Shown here piece by piece: positions 30,755 to 44,126 of a stretch of DNA of 64,000 bases. Both the position numbers and the translations under genes were made by a program. This DNA is from Lycium barbarum (Eukaryota > Streptophyta > Magnoliopsida > Solanales > Solanaceae), in the NCBI RefSeq assembly GCF_019175385.1, contig NC_083339.1:76342307-76406306 (forward strand), written 5' to 3'. Each line of letters opens with the position of its first letter. Position 1 is the first letter of the stretch. The notes under the pieces were generated by a model. The model had not been told where the DNA came from. It did no database searches and saw only the letters and a list, made by a program, of their open reading frames with translations.

Positions 30755-33658
30755 TGTTATGTCCCGTGTTTTCGCATAATTGGAAATCTTGAAAATAATT
30801 GAGACTTGTATGTTATAAGGCCATATCTTTGATTTTAGTTAATATGTCTATGTTGTTTATGAAAATATTGGTGTGGAAATGTGGAGGAAGTCTAAGGACA
30901 AAAATTGGAATTCCGGAAATTGGTTTCGGGAATTACAAAACGATATTTCAACGAATTGGGCCAAGAAAAATTTGAAGGAAAATTGAAGCCCAAGACCATG
31001 GGCTGGCCGGCCATGAGGCCTTGGCCCAAGACCCATTTAATGGTCATGTGCTTTCCATGTGCCTACTAATCAATTATGTATATAGGTATGCTTATCCTTA
31101 GATAAATCTAGAAACAAAATTAAAAACTCATCCTTGAGTTCTTGAACCCCATTCGGCCGAACCCCTTGTTCCAAAAAAAAATAAAAATTCTCTAGCCTTG
31201 GATTGTGGTCTAAAAATCTTGTTCTTCTCATATTTGTATCAAGTACAAGACGCTCTCCGACGTGATACAATTTGTTTGGCGAAAGAATCACGTTTGCGGC
31301 AAGTCGGAATTTCAAGATAAGGTAAGGATTTTGTCACTTTTGTGTTATGGAATTCGTAAGAATATTATAAGGATTGAGAATAGATGAGAATTCCGTAGTT
31401 TTGGTGTGTGTGTGAAACCGTGGGTGTGTGTGTGTGTGTGTGTGGTGAAGTGGCCGTGAGCCATGTCATGGTGAAGGCAAGGTGAATTTTGATTTTGTTT
31501 AGTTTGTTAGTTGCGTCATTGTGGCATTTATGACGTAAATGAATGTTTAACGAGTTGAATTGGCATTGAAAATGGTTGCGGGTCCTTATGGGAAATTATA
31601 TGATTTTTGTATATTCGTATATAATTGTGAAAATAAGACTTTAAATGTGAATTATGGTTGTTGTTAATGAATTTGGAATGAAACAATGCAAGTTAGTATG
31701 TTCGTCGTTGTTGTGGACGTTTTGAATAGAATATGGAAAGTAGCGGATTGCTTAAATTCATGTATATCGTTTGGAATATTATTGGAATGTGTTTGAATAA
31801 CTTTGAATGAGTAAATGAATATGATAATGTGGAGGTGGTGAAGTTTGGATGAAAGTTGTTGATTTATGTAGAAAGAAAGAATATTGACGTTAGAGTGATT
31901 TTGTTATGACTTGTGATGATTGTGATACTGTGGGTTGTTGTTGTTGTTGTATATGGAGCCGAGCTAAGTCTCGGGGTGATATATATATATGGGGGAAATG
32001 CTGCCGAAATTTCGGTAGACAAAAATGAGGTTAAGTGAATTCTTAAGCCTTGAAATCCCTAATTGGTAACTTTGACCATTTGCAGATCCTGAGCGAAACG
32101 GGACTTGAGTTTCGGGCGAGCGTAAGACGCATATAAGGTATGTAAGGCTACCCATTCCTTCTTTTGGCATGTCTTAGGTATACTAGGTCAATATTGGAGC
32201 CCCGAGGGCAATTCTATTCCTAGAAATCCGAATTGGAAATTTAGTATTATTCATTCAATTGAATTGAATTATAAAACTCATATTATATTGAAAAGTGATA
32301 TAATGTCCGAAAATTTTGTAAATGTAATCAAGTTTCCTCGAGACTTCCATGTATGATTCCATAGACCCCAAATGTCTGAGATTCATGTCCGCCACCTCGA
32401 CTTGACCCGCGGTGGGCCCGCTAGCATCGAGACTTCTTTGTTTGCTCTATTATGCACATTCTTGTCTAATGTCGGCAAAACACTTTTGGTTATGAATTTG
32501 GTTATCATAAAATAATGTTTGACTGCCACGATATTCTAAACTATATTTTGAACCATAAATACTATGTTGGAAATACTTTTGTGAAACGAACCCCGTATTG
32601 ACTAGTTATTCGAACTATTTGATTAATGAGTTAGCATATGATATTATCAAGGTTAAAAAGGTGTTTTGACTTATAAGTTGCATTGTTTGCTCACGACTCC
32701 GCTCGTGCCCTTATTATGACTTCGTTCACCGGTTCCCGGGCCGGTTATGATTCGTGCGCGCTATGATAAATTCGGTCGTATGCTGTGTTACGGTTCCCGA
32801 GACCTCGCCATAGGGTCGGGTTCCGTTTGGAGTTATGCTGTGATATGGCTGGTGATATGTTATGCTGATATGTGTGCTCGGGGATGTACGGCGATTTGAA
32901 TCTTCCGGTGTTATGCTGTGTGTGGCACCAGCGTCGGAGTGGTGACCACGTTCCTGAGCTTTGCATGATTTTGTTTGCATTACGTATATATGGTTTTGAT
33001 ACAGATTTTGATATACTGTTCGGTATTTCCCCTTTGTATCCTGTTTGTTTTCAGTTATGGCTCATATTTTTGTACTCTATGCTTTACATACTCAGTACAT
33101 CTTTCGTATTGACTCCCTTTCTTCGGGGGCTGCGTTTCATGCCCGCAGGTATAGACACAGGTGATCCATCACTGTAGGCTCCACTTTCTGCTATTGCGGA
33201 GTACTCCCTTTTGATCCGGAGTCCACTTTTGGTACATACATCTTTTGTTATGTATATATTTCTGTATATCTGACTATTTGGGTACGGCGGAGCCCTGTCC
33301 CGTCATATGATTCTATCGGTCTGTTTAGAGGTCTGTGGACATGTGTGTGGGTTGGGTCTTTCTGTACGGATGTGTGTATATGATGTGTTTGGGCGATCCC
33401 ATTCGCCGCGGCGGCCGGTCCGCATATGTTTACATGTTGCCTTGTTGGCCGGTGTGGCCTTTGTTGGTATTTTCTGTGCGCAGGGTTATTTTGGATAGTC
33501 TGTAAAACAAAGGAAACTCTGCCGAAATTTTTCTGGAAATTATCTAAATTTAGAATATAGCCTTGGCGGCTTCTGCTATATACTTGAATGCATTTGATAG
33601 ATGGGTTTGGGTGCCCAGATCGGGCACTAGTCACGGCCTACGGGGTTGGGTCGTGACA
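30755..33658 (+). repeat. 3' LTR of element 1
   Basis: 2904 bp, same ends as the 5' LTR. A longer (GT)n run at 31424-31444 and an extra TA pair near 31985 account for part of the length difference. The core block is at about 33081-33160 with the CCCTTTCTTCGGGGG hairpin. Confidence 0.95.
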
Positions 33659-33663
33659 TTATG

Positions 33664-34170
33664 AGGTTGGAATGGCAATTGGAGGTCATAATTGCAAGTT
33701 ATGGGACTTTGGATGCAATTGAAGATCCATGTGGGTATTTTTGCAAAAGAGACACTTTAGGGCCTTTTGATGTAATAGGCATTAGTATAAATAGTTGTTT
33801 TCAACCATTTGGAAGACTTAGCTTGAATATTGTGTGAACTCAAATATTGAGAGATTTTAGTTATTAGATAGTTTGTTTGGTTATTATTCAAGTGTGATTT
33901 CCAAGTTGTGAAGTGAATTGCTTATCCATTGAATCCATATAGATTGCGCATTTGTGGTTTCCAATTGAGTCTTCTAATTGATTCAAATTGCTTTGGTTCC
34001 TTGGTTGAATTCAAAATAGGAGGGTCTAGGTTTCATATACTTAGATTTGCCTATAGGATTCATTACTAAGTGGGTCAAGTATCTATCCTTTTATCTTCTC
34101 ATTCCCCAATTTCCCATATCCCTTTATTTTCTTTGTTTTTGTTTAATTCTTAGAGTTTCCCTAGGTTGAT
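33664..34170 (+). mobile_element. 3' LTR of element B, piece 3 of 3
   Basis: 507 bp, matching the 5' LTR from 13404 to 13910. It contains TATAAATAG (33786-33794), a good TATA box that is degenerate in the 5' LTR. The last eight bases of the LTR (TGTTATCA) are missing: at 34171 the sequence changes abruptly to EPRV. Confidence 0.92.
33786..33794 (+). promoter_or_regulatory. Putative LTR TATA box of element B
   Basis: TATAAATAG, a consensus plant TATA box, in the 3' LTR of element B. The 5' LTR has TATAAGTTG at the same place. Confidence 0.5.
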
Positions 34171-35169
34171 ATCGATCTACTTCAAAATCTTCCTGTATTA
34201 GTTCTATATTCATGAAATTTGACTCAGTAGTTTCATTTTCTTCTAAAGTAGTTTCTTCTTCTATGTCTCTGTGTGGTGTGTAATTATAATTGGTAAATCT
34301 TATTGATGTCTCTCCTCTAGAGTTAGTGTACATTAGGTGAGACTCTGGCTGCAAAATCTTTTTCCTATTATAGTCCTCTAAATTCCATTCTAATCTTGCA
34401 TATTCTTCAGGATTTATTTTTATGGCTTTTATTAATTTTATTCCTCTATTTCCCATTACTTCTACTACATCTTCTACCTTAATTTTAAATTCTGTATTAC
34501 TATTGTTGGTCATTTTTCCTAAAAATCCTACACGCATTAATAAATTATTACCGTCACACATTTCTTCATATCCTTTCGTCTGTATTCCTATTTTAATATG
34601 TTTTCCAAATTCTGTTAAATTCATTATAAAGTTTGGGCTAATATAAAAAATTCCTCCATTATTTGTCATATCTATCTCTGTTATTCCTGTTATTGACTTC
34701 TTCATGTCTGACCAACTATCATCGTAGATTACTATTAATACTTTAGTTCCAAGGTTTTTTCTGGTTAATCCTTTTAATCCTAGTACTATTAATGCCATAT
34801 GCATTAAGCTTCTTCTGGTATTTTTTATTTGTCTTACAGCCTCTGGGTTTATTAAATTTATAGTTGTAACTTTAGTTCCTATGGTTGATAACTGTTCTTC
34901 TCTATAATGTCTATATAATTGTGCTGTACTTGAGAACTGTCTTATATTGTATAAAGTCTTTGGATTTAATAGTTTTAATTGATTTTGCTGGAAAATTTGT
35001 ATATCTCTATTACTTCGCTTAGTTGTTGCTTATTTTCTTCTGGTCTTCTTCCATTTAAAATTCTTGATAACAAATTATTACCTATTCTATTATCTGAAAA
35101 ACTTACTCTTGGTCTTTCTTGTCTTTCTGATCCTCCTTCGTTTCTCAATCTAATTGGAAAAAGGTCCAT
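34171..35169 (-). pseudogene. EPRV movement-protein region, second copy
   Basis: Minus-strand frames 34975-35169 (starts MDLFPIRLRNEGGSERQ) and 34124-34804 belong to one 30K-type movement protein split by frameshifts near 34805-34975. The larger frame holds KVLIVIYDDSWSDMKKS and GGIFYISPNFIMNL, parallel to 10554-10901 in block 1. Its last viral residues are EVDRY at 34171; beyond that it reads into LTR sequence. Protein role: virus cell-to-cell movement, by recalled family resemblance. Confidence 0.7.
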
Positions 35170-35378
35170 TTTTGTGGTTTTCTTGTTATTTTATCTTTTT
35201 CTCTCTGAGGTGTTATTTCTACCTTTTTAAATTGTTCTATTAATTCGTCTACTTCTTTATGCCTTGGGGTTTCTGTATGAATTTTCTCTTTTCGTCGTTC
35301 TTTTATCAATTCTAACTTTGGTAAGACTGTTTTGTCTAATTTCGTATTTATTTCTAAATGACCTTCTTCTTTAACCAC
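35145..35378 (-). pseudogene. EPRV coiled-coil ORF, second copy
   Basis: A 77-residue minus-strand frame rich in Lys/Glu (TKLDKTVLPKLELIKERRKE) overlaps the start of the movement-protein frame by 25 bases, like the tail of the ORF at 11303-11614. The N-terminal part is lost at about 35390, where recognisable EPRV coding ends. Confidence 0.5.
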
Positions 35379-35390
35379 ACCCTGGTCATG

Positions 35391-35619
35391 GCCAACAACT
35401 TTAGTCCTTCATCAATTTTGGACATTTTAATGGCCTCTTAGCACCTAGGAATTTACAGGTTAATCCATCGAGTTTATTAAGAAGTTAAGAGAATAATCAT
35501 ATACTAAGAGTAACAGATTCATAATAACAAGCAACTATATAAACATGTTATTTATATAAACATGGACATAATTTACATAATAGGGAGAATAGTACAGAAA
35601 CATAGTTAATAAAACTTAC
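35391..35619. other. Unassigned AT-rich stretch
   Basis: No coding frame, LTR end or repeat recognised. It lies between minus-strand EPRV and a plus-strand piece that also looks viral, so it may be rearranged EPRV. Confidence 0.4.
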
Positions 35620-35850
35620 ATGACTCGAAGATGGATGGAGGTTTCCCTTTCGGGGAACCCCAAAAACTACTTCACACTAGGAGAAAATTATTGAAACTTA
35701 ATACTATTTGACAATAGAAGTTTATATTACTGGGGTTTTAGACTTAAAAAGGGATTGAGGCATTTGATGAAAGAGAAGGGGAATGTGGAGTTTTTTCATG
35801 ACTGGACAGAGTCCAGATTATTAAAAAAAAACGTAAAAAATGGGAGATAA
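35620..35850 (+). pseudogene. Possible EPRV C-terminal ORF fragment, plus strand
   Basis: A frame of about 76 codons from an ATG at 35620 to a TAA at 35848 has one in-frame TGA near 35692. It encodes SLYYWGFRLKKGLRHL and VEFFHDWTESRLL-like aromatic-rich sequence. It runs directly into sequence matching, in reverse, the EPRV non-coding region at about 9780-9860. A position just before the intergenic region would suit the last ORF of a solendovirus-like genome (transactivator-like), but I cannot confirm this. Confidence 0.35.
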
Positions 35851-35970
35851 ACAGAAACTTAGAAATATAACTGCATGATAAGAGGACATCTAGGAATGAG
35901 GAAGTGCCAAGTAGGATTGTTTAAACATTTGATAAAAACCACATTATATTCTCTACCGAGTTCTTTGAAA
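35820..35970 (+). other. EPRV non-coding region, plus orientation
   Basis: Shares strings such as AGAAATATAACT and CATGATAAGAGGA with the reverse complement of 9780-9860. Its orientation is opposite to the movement-protein copy at 34171-35169, so block 2 is also rearranged. Confidence 0.55.
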
Positions 35971-35997
35971 TTCTAACATATCAAAAAAACATAACCC

Positions 35998-36000
<3 letters not shown>

Positions 36001-36037
<37 letters not shown>
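36001..36037. repeat. (TA)n microsatellite
   Basis: 37 bases of uninterrupted TA repeats. Confidence 0.95.
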
Positions 36038-36040
<3 letters not shown>

Positions 36041-36263
36041 TGCATGCCTGATATCAATGTAGATAAGAGTATATCAATGCCAAATCGTGCCACACATGGA
36101 CACATATCACAATAACAACCTCAATATCAATTCTAACTCTTCACAAGTCAATAACCAAAAACAGAGAGATACGGATTCACAACCATGAATAAGTCACTAA
36201 GTATTCATATCAGAGTGTCATGAAAGATGAGAATGAGTCCATTGCATGATATCAATGAATGAT
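36038..36263. other. Unassigned target sequence, left of element 2
   Basis: No frame or known motif. It continues on the far side of element 2 at 47234-47665. The last five bases (ATGAT) are the TSD. Confidence 0.5.
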
Positions 36264-39162
36264 TGTCACGACCCAACCCCGTGGGCCGCGACTAGCACCC
36301 TACCTGGACACCCGAACCCATCTATCAAATGCATTCAAGTAAATAGCAGAAGCCGACAAGGCTGTATTTACAAATTGAGATAATTTCCAGAAAAATTTCG
36401 GCAGAGTCTTCTTTGTTTTTCGGACTATCCAGAATAACCCTGTACACAGCAAACACCAACAAAGGCCACACAGGGCTAACAAAGCAACGTATAAACATAT
36501 GCGGACCGGCCGCCTCGGCGTATGTGATCGCCCAAACAACATATACACATATCCATACAGAAAGACCCTAACCCACAGACATGTCCATAGACCTCTAAAC
36601 TGACTGACAGAATCATATGACGGGACAGGGCCTCGCCGTACCCAAATAGTCAGATATACAGAAATATATACATAACAAAAGATGTATGTACCAAAAGTGG
36701 ACTCTGGATCAAAAGGGAGTGCTCCAAAATAGTAGAAAGCGGAGCCTACAGTGGAGGATCACCTGTGTCTGTACCTGCGGGCATGAAACGCAGCCCCCGA
36801 AGAAAGGGGGTCAGTACGAAAGATGTACTGAGTATGTAAAGCATGGAGTACAGAAATATAGGCCGAAACTGAAAGCAAACAGGATACAAAAGAAGGAAAT
36901 ACCGAACAGTATATCAAAATGTGTATCAAAATCATATATATATAATGCAAACAAAATCATGCAAAGCTCAGGAATGTGGTCACCACTCCGACGCTGGTGC
37001 CACACACAGCATAACACCAGAAGGTTCAAATCTCCGTACATCCCCGAGCACACACATATCATCATAACATATCACCAGCCATATCACAGCATAACTCCAA
37101 ACGGAACCCGGCCCTATGGCGAGGTCTCGGGAACCGTAACACAGCATACGGCCGAATTTATCACAATGCGCACGAATCATAACCGGCCCGGGAACCGGCG
37201 AACGAAATCATAATAAGGGCACGAGCGGAGTCGTGAGCAACAATGCAATTTGTATGTCAAAATATTCTTTGAAACTTGTTAAAATCATAAGTCAATTTAT
37301 TAGTCAAAATAGTCGAGCGATTAGTTAGTACGGAGTTCATTTCACAAAAAATATTTCCAAAGTAATATTTATGGTTCAAAATATAGTTTAGAATATCGTG
37401 GCAGTCATAACATTATTTTCTGATAGGCAAATTCATAACAAAAGTCTTTTACCGACTTTGTACAAAAATGGGCATAATAGAGCAAACAAAGAAGACTCGG
37501 GGTTAGCGGGCCCACCTCGGGTCAAGTCGAGGTGGCGGACATGAATCACGGACACTTGAGGTCTATGGGATCATACATGGAGGATCCGGAGCGATTTGAT
37601 TACGTTTGCATAAGTTTCGAACATTTAATTACTTTGAAAGCAAAAGAAGAACTTTAAGGTTCAATTCGATTGAATATATAGTAAACATTCTCTAATTCGG
37701 ATTTCGGGGAACAGAATTGCTCCCGGGGTTCCGATATTGACCTAACATACCTAAGACATGCCAAAAGAAGGAGTGGGTAGCCTTACATACCTTAGATGCG
37801 TCTTACGCTCGCCCAAAACTCAAGTCCCGTTTCGCTCAGAATCTGCAAATGGTCAAAGTTACCAATTAGGGATTTCAAGGCTTAAGAATTCACTTAACCT
37901 CACATTTGTCTACCGAAATTTCGGCAGCATTTCCCCTATATATATAGCACCCCCGAGACTTAGCTCGACTCAATATACAACAACAACAACAACCCACAAT
38001 ATCACAAATCATAACAAAATCACTCTAACATCAATATTCTTTCTTTTTACATAAATTAACAACTTTCATCCAAACTTCACAACATCAAACTAACATCCAC
38101 ATTATCATATTCATTTACTTATTCAAAATTATTCCAAACACATTCCAATATTATTCCAAGCGATATACATGAATTCAAGTATGCCGCCAATTTCCATATT
38201 CTATCCAAAACTTCAACAAATGCGACAAACTACCAACTCGCATTGTTTTCATCCAAATTCGTTAACAACAACCATAATTCACATTTAAAATCTTACTTCT
38301 ATAATTATATAAAAATCATATGAAAATTACATAATTTCCCATATCGACATACAACCAACTTCGATGCCAATTCAACTCGTTAAACATTCATTTACGTCAC
38401 AAATGCCACAACGACGCAACTACCAAGCTAAATAGAATTTAATTCACTTCCCTTACTCTATGTTACATCACACGACCATTCACCACTCCACACACACACA
38501 CGGCCTCTCACAAACACAACACCATCCCATAATCTTTATGCAACATCAATCACTATAACATATAAACCCATTTCATAACATAAAAACATAGATTCCTCAC
38601 CTTTTTCTTGAAATTCTGATTTGCCGCAAACGTCGCTCTTTCGCCAAACTAATTGTATCACGTCGGAGAGCGTCTTGAACTTACTACTAATACAAAAAGA
38701 ACAAGATTTTTAGGATCAAATCAAGGCTAGGAAAATTATTTTTCTTTTTCTCCAAGGGTTCGGCCGAGACCCTTATTTTGAGCTCAAGATTTTAATTTTT
38801 TTTTGTTCTTGGACATTCTAAGGTACAAAGGATATATATATTTGATCCATGGTCACATGTAAATCACATGACCATTTAAAATGGGGCTTGGGCCAATGCC
38901 TATGGCCGGCCACCCCTCACTTGGGCTTCAAAATTTTTGTTCAAATTTTCTTGGCCCAATTCGTTAAAATTCTCGTTTTGTAATTCCCGAAACTAATTTT
39001 CAAAATTCCAAATTTTCCCTCGGCCTTCCCCGAGGTCTTTGCACCAATACTTTTCGTAAACAACATAGACATATTAACTGAAATAAAAAATATGGCCTTA
39101 TAACATACAAGTCTCAATTGTTTTTCAAGATTTCCAATTATGCGAAAACACGGGACATAACA
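36264..39162 (-). repeat. 3' LTR of element 2
   Basis: Starts TGTCACGACCCAACC (plus strand), ends CGGGACATAACA. Core block at about 36770-36845 with the CCCCCGAAGAAAGGGGG hairpin. Confidence 0.95.
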
Positions 39163-39176
39163 TTCTCCCCCCATTT
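39163..39176 (-). other. PPT of element 2
   Basis: TTCTCCCCCCATTT on the plus strand, that is AAATGGGGGGAGAA on the coding strand, directly at the 3' LTR boundary. Confidence 0.88.
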
Positions 39177-39289
39177 AGAACATTCGTCCCCGAATGTTAA
39201 ATTAGTCTTATAAAGTCTTATGAGCATAACGGGGGAGTCTCTCTTTATAACTAGCACACATGATTTATTCGTCAATTAATGCAACAAAC

Positions 39290-42200
39290 TTAAAAGTTTA
39301 GATCACCTGTGGGCGTAGGAAACAAGTGGGGATATTTCCTCCTCACCTCCTCCTCTGACTCCCAGGTCATCTCTTCCCGGTTGTTGTTGCGCCATAGGAC
39401 TTTAACAGAAGGCACTTCCTTAGTGCGTAGTCTCCTGACCTGCCGATCCAGAATAGTTATAGGCTGCTCTTCATAAGACAAATGCTCCGTTACCTGAATA
39501 TCATTTACGGGGAATATTCTGGAAGGATCACCAATACATCTTCGCAGCATGGACACATGAAATACCGGGTGTACTGCCACCAAATCGGATGGTAAGTCAA
39601 GCTCATAGGCGACCTCGCCTATCTTTCGAACGATCTGATATGGCCAGATATACCGCGGGCTCAACTTACCCTTTCTACCGAATCTCATAACACCCTTCAT
39701 AGGCGACACTTTCAGGAATACCCAGTCGCCAATCTGGAACTCTAACGGTCGCCGTCGTCTGTCTGCATATGCTTTCTGTCGACTCTGTGCAGCCAATAAT
39801 CGCTCCCGAATAAGTTTTACTTTATCCACTGCTTCCTGGATCACATTTGGCCCAATTAATTTAGTTTCGCCCACGTCGAACCAACCAATCGGAGATCTGC
39901 ATTTTCTACCATAAAGGGCTTCGTACGGTGCAATCTGGATGCTGGAGTGATAACTGTTATTATAAGCAAATTCAATAAGCGGCAAATGATCATCCCAGCT
40001 GCCTTTGAAATCAATAACGCAGGCCCGCAACATATCTTCCAGAGTCTGAATAGTGCGCTTGGCCTGCCCGTCGGACTGAGGATGAAAAGCTGTACTGAGG
40101 CTCAACTGAGTCCCTAGTCCCTCCTGAAATAACCTCCAGGAATTTACTGTAAACTGGGCACCTCGGTCGGTAATAATAGATACAGGGACTCCGTGAAGTC
40201 TGACTATCTCTCTGATGTATAATCTAGCATAATCCTCTGCCGAATAAGTAGTCCGGACTGGGAGAAAGTGGGCTGATTTCGTCAATCTGTCAACAATAAC
40301 CCAAATAGAATCATACCTGCGTGGAGTGCGCGGTAACCCAACAACGAAATCCATATTAATCATCTCCCATTTCCAGGCTGGGATTTCCATCTCCTGTAAT
40401 AATCCACCGGGCTTCTGATGTTCAATTTTCACTTGTTGACAATTCGGGCACTGGCCAACGAACTCAGCAATATCTTTCTTCATACCGTCCCACCAATACA
40501 AACACCTGAGATCATGATACATTTTTGTGGAACCAGGATGAACAGAATACCGTGCATTATGCGCCTCGCCCATAATTTGTCACCGTAAGCCTGCAACGTC
40601 CGGTACACAGAATCTGCCTTCATATAATAACACTCCTTCAGGCGAAATTTTAAACGGAGTCTTTTCTTTATTAAGGGCCACATCTCTGTACTGAACCAGA
40701 ATAGGATCCTCGAGCTGACGCTGCTTTACCTCTTCTATAATAGATGATTCAGCAACTGCACGAACAGATATCCCAGAATCTCCAGAATCTGCCAAACGAA
40801 CTCCAAGGCTGGCTAACTGATGAATATCACGAACCAAGTCTTTCTTATCAGATGGTACATCAGCTAAACTACCCATGGACTTGCGGCTAAGTGCATCCGC
40901 TACCACATTGGCTTTCCTAGGATGGTACAGAATATCAACGTCATAATCTTTCAATAATTCAAGCCATCTTCTCTGCCGCAAATTTAGTTCTTTCTGCTTA
41001 AAAATATACTGGAGACTCTTATGGTCCGTATAAATATCAACGTGGACCCCATATAAATAATGCCGCCAAATCTTCAAAGCATGAATCACCGCGGCCAACT
41101 CAAGATCATGAGTGGGATAATTCTTCTTGTGCGGTCTGAGCTGCCGGGAAACATAGGCTATAACTCGACCGTGCTACATCAACACGCAACCTAGCCCAAT
41201 ACCAGAGGCATCACAATAGACAACATACCCGTCTGATCCTTCCGGAAGAGCTAAGACTGGAGCTGTAATTAATTTTTCTTTCAACATCTGAAAGCTGCGC
41301 TCGCAGGCATCAGTCCACTGAAATTTCGCTGCTTTCTGAGTAAGCTTCGTTAGTGGTGCCGCAATAGAAGAAAATTTTTCCACGAATCTTCGATAATATC
41401 CGGCTAACCCCAGAAAACGGCGTACCTCTGTCGGTGTAGTAGGCCTGGGACAATTCTGTACAGCTTCAATCTTCTGCGTATCGACCCGAATACCGTCTAC
41501 TCTGACAATATGCCCCAAGAATGCCACAGAAGTTAACCAGAATTCACATTTGGAAAATTTCACATATAATTTCTTTTGGCGAAGAATACCAAGTACCGTC
41601 CTCAAATGATCTGAATGCTCCTCTGCTGATCGCGAGTAAATCAAAATATCATCAATAAACACAATCACGAACATATCCAAGAAAGGCTGAAATACCCGAT
41701 TCATCAAATCCATAAATACTGCTGGAGCATTAGTCAACCCGAAAGACATAACTCTGAATTCATAATGCCCATACCGGGTCTTGAAAGCAGTCTTCGGGAT
41801 ATCTGATTCTCGCACTCGCACCTGATGATAACCCGAGCGCAAATATATCTTTGAAAAATATTTAGAACCCTGCAACTGGTCAAACAAATCATCAATCCGA
41901 GGGAGGGGATATTTATTCTTTATAGTCACCTTATTTAGTTGCCGATAATCAATACACATTCGCAGTTACCCGTCTTTCTTTCTTACAAATAATACCGGCG
42001 CTCCCCAGGGTGATGTACTGGGTCTGATAAAGCCTTTATCTAACAAATCTTTCAGCTACTCTTTCAATTCCTTCAATTCTGCCGGTGCCATTCTGTACGG
42101 AGGAATAGATATAGGCTGCGTATCTGGCAACAAGTCTATAGCGAAATCTATCTCCCGTTCAGGCGGAAGACCCGGAAGCTCATCTGGAAACACATCTGGG

Positions 42201-44126
42201 AACTCACTAACAACCGGAACAGACTGAAGCGTAGGTGTCTCGGCTGTAGTATCGCGCACACGAACCAAATGATAGATATAACATTTCTGAATCATCTTCT
42301 TAGCCTTGAGGTACGAAATAAACTTACCCCTCGGCGATGCCGTAGACCCGAACCACTCTATAACTGGTTCCCCTGGAAACTGAAAACGGACTACCTTTTT
42401 CTGGCAGTCAACATTAGCATAACAGGAAGCCAACCAGTCCATTCCCATAATGACGTCGAATTCCAGCATATCTAATCAAATCAGCTTTAGTGCAACGATC
42501 ACATATAGTCACAGAACAATCCCTATATATCTGCCTCGCTATAATATAGTCCCCAACCGGTGTAGCTACCTCAAATGGATCTATAGGCTCAGACACTATC
42601 CCAATTTTACTAGCAACGAGCGGGGAAATATATGATAAAGTGGAACCAGGATCAATCAGTGCATATACAGATCTGGAGAAAACCAGTAATGTACCTGTGA
42701 CGATATTCGGCGAAGCCTCCTGGTCCTGGCAACTGGCTAATGCATATATGCGGTTCGAGGGACCGCTAGAACCCGAAGCACTACCACGACCTCGACCGCG
42801 TCCCGCCGGTGCCGGCATACCTCGCCCCGCAGGGCGTGCAACTGATGGAGCAGATGATGAACTAGCGGCCGATCCCGTTGGCTGAGCTACGCTACCCGAA
42901 CCGCTCGCCAACGGACAATCTCGCATAATATGGCCCTGACCGCCGCATGAAAAACAGGCTCCAGTAAGTCGGTAACACTCTCCCGGGTGCAATTTCCCGC
43001 AATGGGAACAACGGGGCCTGGGTGGTCTGGGCTGACTGGAACCTCTAGATGTCTGTGACCCTGACGCTCTGGAGCTCTGACCAGCCCTAGACTGTCCTGC
43101 ACTGTCAAACCTCCTGCCGGCTGCTTGAGTACCCCGGCCTGACGGAGGAAGATGTCTGCTTGCCTGCTGCTGCTGAGGCTGTCCGCCTCGAGAATCTCCA
43201 GAATAGCCTGCGGATCTGGCCCTCTTGGGCGGCCTCCTGTCCCGATCTCTGCTAGAATAATCAGCTCTATGTCGGTCCTCCATACCCAGAGCATAAGCCT
43301 GTAGTCGGGCAATATCCATGTCTGTCTGCAATGCCACCGCCATACAGCCATCAATCAAGTAGCGGTCTAACCCCATCATATATCTGTGCATCCAATCAGC
43401 CATATCTGCTACTATGGCAGGTGCGTACCGGGCCAGAGAATCAAACTCCATATTATACTCACGAACACTCCGACCCCTCAGCTGCAGATGTAAAAATCGG
43501 TCAACCCGCGCCCGCCGTAACTCTGGAGGCAAAAAGTGGCGGGTAAAAGCAGCCACGAACTCGGCCCAAGTAGCTGGGGAAGCACCCTCACCCCTAGATA
43601 GCTCCCAGGACTCATACCAGTGAGTAGCAACATCCCGTAGTCTATGCGAAGCCAACTCAACAGACTCAGTCTCTGAAGCCCTGACCAAATCTAGTGAGTG
43701 CTGCATCCCCCGAATAAAGTCATGGGGGTCCTCGTCGGGCTTAGACCCGAAAAACTCTGGAGGGCCACATAATAGGAACTCTCGAACCCTCAGGCTGTCA
43801 CGCCTGTCGTCATCATCATCGTCTCTCCGCCAGCGTCTGCGAGCCTGTCCCGCTACCAGAGTGGTCAATAACTGCACAGCCTCTCTCAGTGTCCTGTCCT
43901 CCACCCCTGGCTGGGGAGCTGGAGGCTCGGGTGCGGGTACTCGGGCCCCTGGAGCTGCTGATGGACCTGCTCCAGGCTCCGCCGGTGGTGGTGTAGCGGA
44001 TCCCTCTGAATGGGGCACAACCTCGGGCAAACCATAAACACGAGCCCGGGTAACTCGCTGTGCCTGACTAGTGCCTGCCATCCCTGCCTTGCCCTTCTGG
44101 GCCGCCGTTGCCTTCTTCGGAGGCAT
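39290..44126 (-). pseudogene. gag-pol polyprotein of element 2, broken
   Basis: Starts MPPKKATAAQKGKAG at 44126; the same domains as element 1 follow leftwards. Zinc knuckles CSHCGKLHPGEC and CFSCGGQGHIMRDC lie near 43000, protease [11 protein letters not shown] near 42650, [11 protein letters not shown] near 41950 and [10 protein letters not shown] near 41650, RNase [13 protein letters not shown] near 41200, integrase ([25 protein letters not shown]) near 40460-40050, and a chromodomain-like end [19 protein letters not shown]. Lesions: a 5-bp deletion near 42475 after CTKADLI, TAG at 42056, TAA at 41966, TAG at 41174 and TGA at 40580. Element 1 is intact at each. The C-terminus appears complete here. 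Confidence 0.93.

Larger units (their letters stand above)
22674..33658 (+). mobile_element. Full-length Tekay-like Ty3/gypsy retrotransposon (element 1)
   Basis: LTRs lie at 22674-25568 and 30755-33658, PBS at 25573, gag-pol at 25773-30602 and PPT at 30737-30754. The TSD is TTATG (22669-22673 and 33659-33663). The two LTRs differ only at scattered positions and at small length changes in A, TA and GT runs, which points to a recent insertion. Size is about 11.0 kb. It is near-identical to the minus-strand element 2 at 36264-47228 and lies inside the 3' LTR of element B. The Tekay/Del assignment rests on domain order, the C-terminal chromodomain-like region and long LTRs. Confidence 0.95.
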
